This document shows, one piece after another, positions 58,195 through 64,000 of a stretch of 64,000 bases of DNA. The notes under the pieces are model-generated. The model did not search any database, was not told the DNA's origin, and saw only the letters and a program-made list of their open reading frames with translations. The DNA is from Silvania confinis. GTDB taxonomy: Bacteria > Pseudomonadota > Gammaproteobacteria > Enterobacterales > Enterobacteriaceae. Position 1 is the stretch's first letter, and the number at the start of each line of letters is the position of its first letter. The stretch lies in assembly GCF_025564085.1 (NCBI RefSeq), contig NZ_JAMGZJ010000077.1:62001-126000 (forward strand), given 5' to 3'. The translations under genes were made by a program, and so were the position numbers.

Positions 58195-58553
58195 GTCATT
58201 CTCCTCAGTTGGATATCCTGGTGCTTTTGCCAGATTACCGTTGTAATTTTATTACAATGCACTGTACTGCTTTTACGTCATTCCCGAAACCATTAGCACT
58301 TATCCTGTCGTGCGAAACGGCGATTTTTGCCCCGCGGATCGCTTCATGCCCGGTAATGACGAAAGAGCTGTTTAAATTCTGTGCTGTCCGAAGGTTGCTA
58401 AAATCCGACAGCGATCAAGTAATGAAAAAAAACAACAACATTTTTTTCAGGGCTTGCCCCTTTCGGGCGATCACAGGCGTATATTCTTGCTAATTCGAAT
58501 CGCGATTTCACCCATTAATGAAATCGTTTCCACCGATGAGTGTCGTGTTAATA
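58195..58553. promoter_or_regulatory. zwf-hexR divergent regulatory region
   Basis: 359 noncoding bases between two divergent genes. The zwf side has the HexR box at 58242-58256. The hexR side has TATATT at 58480-58485 as a likely -10. An A-rich/T-rich stretch (58423-58448) lies in the middle. An in-frame ATG for hexR at 58518 exists but lacks a ribosome site. Confidence 0.7.
58242..58256. promoter_or_regulatory. HexR operator before zwf
   Basis: TGTAATTTTATTACA, a perfect dyad that agrees with the HexR consensus TGTAAT-N3-ATTACA. It lies 48-62 bases before the zwf start. HexR releases it when KDPG, the product of edd, is present. Confidence 0.9.
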
Positions 58554-59423
58554 ATGAACATGCTGGAAAAAATCCAGTTTCAACTGGAACACCTTAGCAA
58601 ATCCGAACGGAAAGTGGCTGAAGTAATTCTCGCCACTCCCGCTCAGGCCATTCATTCCAGCATCGCCACCCTGGCTCAGGAGTCGGGGGTCAGTGAACCG
58701 ACCGTCAACCGGTTCTGCCGCAGTATGGAGACGCGTGGCTTTCCTGATTTTAAACTGCATCTGGCGCAAAGTCTGGCTAACGGAACGCCTTACGTAAATC
58801 GCAACGTCGATGAAAACGACAGCGTGGAGGCTTACACCGGCAAGATCTTCGAATCGGCGATGGCGACGTTAGATCAGGTTCGCCAGTCGCTGGATATGGC
58901 GTCGGTGAATCGTGCCGTCGACCTGCTAACCCAGGCCAAGAAGATTGCTTTTTTTGGGCTGGGTTCATCGGCGGCGGTTGCCCACGATGCAATGAACAAA
59001 TTTTTCCGCTTTAATGTGCCGGTTATCTATTCCGACGACATCGTCCTGCAACGCATGAGCTGTATGAATTGTAACGATGATGACGTGGTGGTGCTGATTT
59101 CGCATACCGGACGCACCAAAAGTCTGGTCGAGCTGGCTCAGCTGGCGCGTGAAAACGATGCCATTGTGATTGCCCTCACCACCACCGGTACGCCGCTGGC
59201 GCGTGAAGCGACGCTGGCGATCACCTTAGATGTGCCAGAAGACACCGACATGTACATGCCAATGGTGTCACGCCTGGCGCAGCTGACGGTGATTGACGTG
59301 CTGGCAACCGGTTTTACCCTGCGCCGTGGCGCTAAATTCAGAGATAACTTGAAGCGGGTCAAAGAAGCGCTCAAGGAATCGCGTTTTGATAAAGAATTGT
59401 TCATCAAGGGTGATGTTCCCTGA
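58554..59423 (+). CDS. hexR: transcriptional regulator HexR
   Basis: 289 residues of the RpiR family. N-terminal HTH (MNMLEKIQFQLEHLSKSERK; SIATLAQESGVSEPTVNRFC at 37-56) and a C-terminal SIS domain (AFFGLGSSAAVAHDAMNKFF; VVVLISHTGRTKSLVELAQL) that senses KDPG. It controls zwf and other central carbon genes. ATG 58554 gives the family length. It lies between zwf and pykA as in other enterobacteria. Confidence 0.95.
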   Translation: MNMLEKIQFQLEHLSKSERKVAEVILATPAQAIHSSIATLAQESGVSEPTVNRFCRSMETRGFPDFKLHLAQSLANGTPYVNRNVDENDSVEAYTGKIFESAMATLDQVRQSLDMASVNRAVDLLTQAKKIAFFGLGSSAAVAHDAMNKFFRFNVPVIYSDDIVLQRMSCMNCNDDDVVVLISHTGRTKSLVELAQLARENDAIVIALTTTGTPLAREATLAITLDVPEDTDMYMPMVSRLAQLTVIDVLATGFTLRRGAKFRDNLKRVKEALKESRFDKELFIKGDVP

Positions 59424-59545
59424 GAGTCCATTACACGCTTGTTACCTTTTTCAGGATTCGGTAAGTTTCTTGTTCGCATAGGGTGAACAGAGTGCCGAAT
59501 TATCGTTCACGCAACACCAGGTTGTTTCAGTCAATGGAGTATTAA

Positions 59546-60988
59546 ATGACCAGAAGGCTTCGCAGAACCAAGATCGTTACCACCTTAGGCCCGGCAACTG
59601 ACCGCGATAATAACCTCGAGAAAATCATCGCCGCAGGTGCCAACGTGGTACGTATGAACTTCTCTCATGGTTCACCGGAAGATCATAAATTACGAGCGGA
59701 TAAAGTCCGTGAGATCGCGGCAAAACTGGGACGCCACATCGCCATTCTTGGGGACCTTCAGGGGCCTAAGATCCGCGTCTCAACCTTCAAAGAAGGCAAA
59801 GTCTTCCTCAATATCGGGGATAAATTCCTGCTCGACGCCAACATGAGCAAAGGCGAAGGCGATAAAGAGAAAGTGGGGATCGACTACAAAGGCCTGCCGG
59901 CTGACGTGGTTCCGGGCGATATCCTGCTGCTCGACGACGGTCGCGTACAGCTTAAAGTGCTCAGCGTCCAGGGCATGAAAGTGTTTACCGAAGTGACCGT
60001 TGGCGGCCCGCTCTCCAACAACAAAGGCATTAACAAGCTGGGCGGCGGTCTCTCTGCTGAAGCCCTGACTGAGAAAGATAAAGCCGATATCCTCACTGCC
60101 GCCGAAATCGGCGTGGATTATCTGGCGGTTTCTTTCCCGCGCTGTGGCGAAGATCTGAACTACGCCCGCCGTCTGGCGCGTGACGCAGGTTGCGACGCTA
60201 AAATCGTGGCCAAAGTAGAACGTGCAGAAGCCGTCTGCAGCCAGGATGCCATGGATGACATCATCCTCGCCTCTGACGTGGTGATGGTTGCCCGTGGCGA
60301 CCTCGGCGTTGAGATTGGCGACCCGGAACTGGTCGGGATCCAGAAAGCGCTGATCCGTCGCGCCCGTCAGCTGAACCGTTCGGTTATCACCGCCACCCAG
60401 ATGATGGAGTCGATGATCACCAACCCGATGCCGACCCGTGCAGAAGTGATGGACGTGGCAAACGCCGTGCTCGATGGCACCGATGCCGTGATGCTGTCAG
60501 CCGAAACCGCGGCCGGTCAATACCCGGCAGAAACCGTGGCCGCAATGGCACGTGTTTGTCTGGGCGCAGAGAAAATCCCAAGCATTAACGTCTCCAAGCA
60601 CCGTCTGGACATTCAGTTCGACAACGTGGAAGAAGCGATTGCGATGTCTGCGATGTATGCGGCTAACCACCTGAAAGGCGTCACCGCCATCATCACCATG
60701 ACCGAATCGGGTCGTACCGCCCTGATGACCTCACGTATCAGCTCCGGTCTGCCGATTTTTGCCATGTCCCGTCATGAGCGCACCCTGAACCTGACCGCTC
60801 TGTACCGTGGCGTCACCCCGGTTTACTTCGACAGCACCAGCGACGGTGTTTCGGCGGCAAACGATGCGGTGAACCTGCTGCGCGACAAAGGCTACCTGGT
60901 CTCCGGCGATATCGTCATCGTGACTCAGGGTGATGTGATGAGCACCATCGGCTCAACCAACACCACCCGCGTAATGACCGTCGAATAA
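59546..60988 (+). CDS. pykA: pyruvate kinase II
   Basis: 480 residues, the usual length. [20 protein letters not shown] and [15 protein letters not shown] at the N-terminus, the active-site lysine in [12 protein letters not shown] (about 223), metal site [14 protein letters not shown] and the substrate loop [20 protein letters not shown]. It makes ATP and pyruvate from phosphoenolpyruvate and is the AMP-activated isoenzyme in E. coli. The 122-base gap before it carries its promoter. Confidence 0.97.
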   Translation: MTRRLRRTKIVTTLGPATDRDNNLEKIIAAGANVVRMNFSHGSPEDHKLRADKVREIAAKLGRHIAILGDLQGPKIRVSTFKEGKVFLNIGDKFLLDANMSKGEGDKEKVGIDYKGLPADVVPGDILLLDDGRVQLKVLSVQGMKVFTEVTVGGPLSNNKGINKLGGGLSAEALTEKDKADILTAAEIGVDYLAVSFPRCGEDLNYARRLARDAGCDAKIVAKVERAEAVCSQDAMDDIILASDVVMVARGDLGVEIGDPELVGIQKALIRRARQLNRSVITATQMMESMITNPMPTRAEVMDVANAVLDGTDAVMLSAETAAGQYPAETVAAMARVCLGAEKIPSINVSKHRLDIQFDNVEEAIAMSAMYAANHLKGVTAIITMTESGRTALMTSRISSGLPIFAMSRHERTLNLTALYRGVTPVYFDSTSDGVSAANDAVNLLRDKGYLVSGDIVIVTQGDVMSTIGSTNTTRVMTVE

Positions 60989-60998
60989 CAGGTCTCTT

Positions 60999-61027
60999 CC
61001 CTCTCCCGTTCGGGAGAGGGTTATTTT
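60999..61027 (+). terminator. terminator behind pykA
   Basis: A 10-bp perfect stem (CCCTCTCCCG / CGGGAGAGGG) with a two-base loop, followed by TTATTTT. It reaches the lpxM stop codon on the other strand. Confidence 0.9.
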
Positions 61028-61997
61028 ACTTCCTCGGATATAACTCTTTGCGCTGATACGGCTCAGTTTCGCCGGGCTTGCGCGTCTTCAGCAGTTTCAG
61101 GATCCAGGTGTACTGCTCCAGATGCGGTCCCACCAGATTCTCGACCTCTTCGTTCATCCGGCGCGCGATAGTCACATCGTCAGCAGTCAGCAGATCGTCC
61201 ATTGGCGGGCGCACTTCAATCGTCAGGCGGTGGGTTTTACCGTCATAAACCGGGAACAGCGGGACCACGCGCGCCCGGCACAGTTTCATCAGGCGGCCAA
61301 TCGCAGGCAGTGTTGCCTTATAAGTGGAGAAGAAATCGACGAATTCGCTATGCTCTGCGCCGTGATCCTGATCGGGCAGATAATAGCCCCAGTAGCCCTG
61401 ACGCACCGAATGGATAAACGGCTTAATGCCGTCGTTACGGGCATGCAGACGCCCGCCAAAGCGACGACGTACGGTATTCCACATGTAATCGAAAACTTTA
61501 TTGCCCTGGTTGTGGAACATCGCTGCCATTTTCTGGCCCTGCGACGCCATCAACATGGCAGGAATATCCACGCCCCAGCCGTGTGGCACGAGGAAAATCA
61601 CCTTTTCGTCGTTGCGGCGCATCTCCTCGATGATCTCCAGCCCTTTCCAGTCGACGCGGCGGGCAATTTTGTCCGGGCCGCGTAACGCCAGCTCGCCCAT
61701 CATCGCCATCGCCTGCGGCGCGGTGGTGAACATCTCGTCGATGATCGCTTCACGTTCCGCCTCGCTCTTTTCCGGGAAGCAGTAGAGAAGATTTATCTGT
61801 GCGCGACGACGGGCGCTTTTGCCGAATTTACCCGCGAGACGTCCGACCTTTCCCAGTACCGGATCGCGCACGGCGGCAGGCAGCAGAGCAATACCGGCAA
61901 AGGCAAAGACCCCGAGCCAGGCACCCCAGAAGCGCGGATGGCGAAACGATTTTTCAAATTCAGGAATGTATTCAATGTTATTTTTTTTAGTTTCCAT
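61026..61997 (-). CDS. lpxM: lipid A myristoyltransferase LpxM
   Basis: 323 residues, the family length. An N-terminal membrane anchor ([20 protein letters not shown], about 24-43) and the acyltransferase H-x4-D motif H139-D144 in VPHGWGVD. It adds the secondary myristoyl chain to lipid A at the inner membrane. ATG 61997 ([10 protein letters not shown]) matches E. coli; the frame is open to 62093 without support. Confidence 0.95.
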   Translation of the reverse strand: METKKNNIEYIPEFEKSFRHPRFWGAWLGVFAFAGIALLPAAVRDPVLGKVGRLAGKFGKSARRRAQINLLYCFPEKSEAEREAIIDEMFTTAPQAMAMMGELALRGPDKIARRVDWKGLEIIEEMRRNDEKVIFLVPHGWGVDIPAMLMASQGQKMAAMFHNQGNKVFDYMWNTVRRRFGGRLHARNDGIKPFIHSVRQGYWGYYLPDQDHGAEHSEFVDFFSTYKATLPAIGRLMKLCRARVVPLFPVYDGKTHRLTIEVRPPMDDLLTADDVTIARRMNEEVENLVGPHLEQYTWILKLLKTRKPGETEPYQRKELYPRK

Positions 61998-62113
61998 GCT
62001 TTTTCCAGGGCGGGTGATGCGAAAAGAGTCAGGCATTAGTTTAGCGAGGCCATGCGCCAGGCACAAAAGAAAAAGCCGGCGCATTGTCTGCACCGGCTTT
62101 GATTGCCCGGAGA

Positions 62114-63436
62114 TTAATCCAGGCCGAGTTGCGGAATGACTTCTTTGACCTGCGCCAGATAATCGCTGCGGTCTTTGCCAGTCAGCCCTTCGGTACGCGG
62201 CAGCTTCGCCGTGAGCGGGTTGACGGCCTGCTGGTTAATCCACACTTCATAGTGCAGATGCGGACCGGTAGAGCGTCCGGTATTGCCCGACAGCGCAACG
62301 CGATCGCCACGTTTCACCTTCTGCCCAGGCTTCACCAGCAGCTTACGCAGGTGCATATAGCGGGTGGTGTAGGTCCGCCCGTGACGCACGGCAACGTAAT
62401 AGCCTGCGGCACCGCTGCGTTTCGCCATCACCACCTCGCCATCACCAACGGCCAGCACAGGCGTACCCTGAGGCATCGCAAAATCGACGCCACGGTGTGG
62501 CGCAATGCGACCGGTCACCGGGTTCAGACGACGCGGGTTAAAGTTAGAGGAGACGCGGAACTGTTTCGCCGTCGGGAAGCGCAGGAAACCTTTCGCCAGC
62601 CCGGTACCGTTACGGTCATAGAACTTACCGTCTTCGGCGCGGATCGCGTAATAGTCTTTGCCGTCCGAGCGCAAACGCACCCCGACCAGCTGACTCTGCT
62701 CGCGCTTGCCGTCAAGCATTTCACGGGACATCAGTACCGACCAGGCATCGCCTTTTTTCAGCTTCCGGAAATCCATCTGCCACTGCATAGCTTTGATCAC
62801 CGAACTGATCTCGCCGCTGGTCAAGCCTGCGTCACGCGCGCTGGCAACAAAGCTGCCGCCGCCAAGCGTGCCTTTCATCGCACTGTTGACCCAATCGCCC
62901 TGCTGCAGTTCGCTGGTCATCTTGAAACCGTTTTCAGCACGATCGTAAGTACGGGTTTCACGACGCGACATTTCCCAGGTCAGGCGCTGTAAATCACCGC
63001 CATCGGTCAGCGTCCAGGAGAGCTGTTGGCCGATTTTCAGGTTACGCAGCTCTTTATCCGAGGCGGCAAGCTGGCTGATTTCGCCCATTTCAATGCCGTA
63101 CTGGTTCAGGACGCTGCTGAGCGTATCGCCGGTTGAAACCACATATTCATGGACGCCGACTTCCGCTTCGGTCTTGTCATCAAGCTCATCCTGCGGGATC
63201 GCTTCCTCTTCCTGAGGGGCCTGATCGATAGGCTCACTGGCTTCTGGCAATAACGAGCGAACGTCACTTTTCTCAAGCTCTATAGTCTTGACGATAGGCG
63301 TGGATATTGGATGGTAAACAAAGGGCCGCCAGACAGCGACCGCTAAGGTAAGGACTGTAAGCGACCCCAGCATGACGCGGTGGGGCCTGGGCAGATTATT
63401 AAATGCCAGAGCGACAGAGCGGGCTATCTGTTGCAC
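62114..63436 (-). CDS. mepM: murein DD-endopeptidase MepM
   Basis: 440 residues. N-terminal membrane anchor ([20 protein letters not shown], about 21-40), a LysM-type/OapA region near 95-145 ([20 protein letters not shown]), and the M23 peptidase domain with H314 ([10 protein letters not shown], metal ligand with the following Asp) and HLHYEVW at about 393-399. It cuts peptide cross-links in murein to allow wall growth. Between lpxM and znuA as in E. coli. Confidence 0.96.
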   Translation of the reverse strand: MQQIARSVALAFNNLPRPHRVMLGSLTVLTLAVAVWRPFVYHPISTPIVKTIELEKSDVRSLLPEASEPIDQAPQEEEAIPQDELDDKTEAEVGVHEYVVSTGDTLSSVLNQYGIEMGEISQLAASDKELRNLKIGQQLSWTLTDGGDLQRLTWEMSRRETRTYDRAENGFKMTSELQQGDWVNSAMKGTLGGGSFVASARDAGLTSGEISSVIKAMQWQMDFRKLKKGDAWSVLMSREMLDGKREQSQLVGVRLRSDGKDYYAIRAEDGKFYDRNGTGLAKGFLRFPTAKQFRVSSNFNPRRLNPVTGRIAPHRGVDFAMPQGTPVLAVGDGEVVMAKRSGAAGYYVAVRHGRTYTTRYMHLRKLLVKPGQKVKRGDRVALSGNTGRSTGPHLHYEVWINQQAVNPLTAKLPRTEGLTGKDRSDYLAQVKEVIPQLGLD

Positions 63437-63451
63437 GTATTCACTTCCTCG

Positions 63452-64000
63452 TTAATCTCCTTTCAGGCAGCTCGCATACTGGTTCGCCAGTTGGCTGAGA
63501 AACTGCGAATAACTCGCTTTGCTCAACTGGATAGAGGTTCCAAGCGGGTCAAGGGTGCCCATACGCACGGACGTTCCCCTTGCCACGGCTTCAACGACGG
63601 CTGGCCTGAACTGTGGCTCAGCAAAAACGCAGGTCGCTTTTTGCTCAACCAACTGTGTTCTGATTTCATGTAAACGCTGCGCACCAGGTTGAAGTTCGGG
63701 GTTTACGGTGAAGTGGCCAAGCGGCGTCAGACCGTAGTGTCTTTCGTAGTAGCCATAGGCATCATGAAAAACGAAATATCCTTTACCTTTCAATGGTGCG
63801 AGCTCGGTACCTACCTGCTTGTCGGTTGCGGCAAGTTGTGCCTCAAAATCCTTCAGGTTGGCGTCTAATTTGGCTCGACTTTGCGGCATAAGTTCCACTA
63901 ATTTTTGGTGGATTGCAATCGCTGACAGCCGGGCGATCTCTGGCGAAAGCCAAAGATGCATATTGTACTCGCCATGATGGTGATGCTCGTCACCTTTTGC
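63452..64000 (-). CDS. znuA: zinc ABC transporter substrate-binding protein ZnuA (C-terminal part)
   Basis: The gene enters from the right edge (first visible codons GCA AAA GGT) and ends at 63452; 182 residues are seen. The His/Asp/Glu-rich loop end ([20 protein letters not shown]) and later [20 protein letters not shown] and [18 protein letters not shown] are typical of ZnuA; the conserved Cys pair for the disulphide is partly visible ([13 protein letters not shown]). It binds Zn(II) in the periplasm. The start and the Zur-controlled promoter lie outside the window. Confidence 0.95.
   Translation of the reverse strand, partial: AKGDEHHHHGEYNMHLWLSPEIARLSAIAIHQKLVELMPQSRAKLDANLKDFEAQLAATDKQVGTELAPLKGKGYFVFHDAYGYYERHYGLTPLGHFTVNPELQPGAQRLHEIRTQLVEQKATCVFAEPQFRPAVVEAVARGTSVRMGTLDPLGTSIQLSKASYSQFLSQLANQYASCLKGD

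Overview
The window is chromosomal DNA of a member of the Enterobacteriaceae (Enterobacter/Citrobacter/Lelliottia-like; the genus cannot be fixed from this sequence alone) carrying a complete-looking lambdoid prophage of about 45.4 kb. The host backbone has the gene order rsmF-yebV-yebW-pphA-[sdsR/ryeA]-yebY-holE-yobB-exoX-ptrB-yebE-yebF-purT-eda-edd-zwf-hexR-pykA-lpxM-mepM-znuA known from E. coli and Salmonella. Compared with that order, yebZ-yobA (between yebY and holE) and yebG (between yebF and purT) are missing.

The prophage (1563-46970) lies between two identical 28-bp direct repeats. The right copy is the 3' terminator half of the small RNA gene sdsR (ryeB), so the element is inserted in the bidirectional sdsR/ryeA locus. 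sdsR stays intact on the right. The antisense RNA ryeA is separated from its original 5' end, which remains beside pphA.

The prophage reads as follows. Right arm, plus strand: pL, two small early genes, a RecE-type exonuclease with unusual internal repeats, RecT, three small genes, excisionase and tyrosine integrase. Immunity region (38616-39500): a short CI-like repressor without a peptidase domain, a divergent Cro/YdaS-like regulator, and a 17-bp palindrome present once on each side of the repressor gene. Left arm, minus strand: replication genes O and P with the origin iterons inside O, a run of small accessory genes, an HNH protein, a C5 cytosine methyltransferase with eight internal repeats, NinG, a Q antiterminator with DnaJ-type zinc motifs, lysis genes (two holin-like proteins, GH108 endolysin, Rz/Rz1), terminase, portal, head and siphovirus tail genes, ending in a tailspike. 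Two plus-strand genes interrupt the left arm: a GhoS-like gene at 26790 and a zinc-ribbon gene at 30676.

The most unusual item is a 124-nt tRNA-like RNA (19214-19337, minus strand) with its own terminator inside the late operon. It has perfect acceptor and T arms and U8-A9, but expanded D and anticodon loops that leave no canonical anticodon arm. Also notable are a terminator hairpin in each sizeable gap of the structural operon, a consensus LexA box in a prophage whose repressor lacks a self-cleavage domain, and two tandem-repeat arrays inserted in the RecE nuclease domain.

Right of the prophage, the metabolic block holds the oxidative pentose phosphate/Entner-Doudoroff entry (zwf, edd, eda) with the regulator hexR and pyruvate kinase II (pykA). 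A perfect HexR box lies before zwf, a GntR-type box lies before edd and a PurR box before purT. These are followed by lipid A acylation (lpxM), a murein endopeptidase (mepM) and the start of the zinc uptake locus (znuA).
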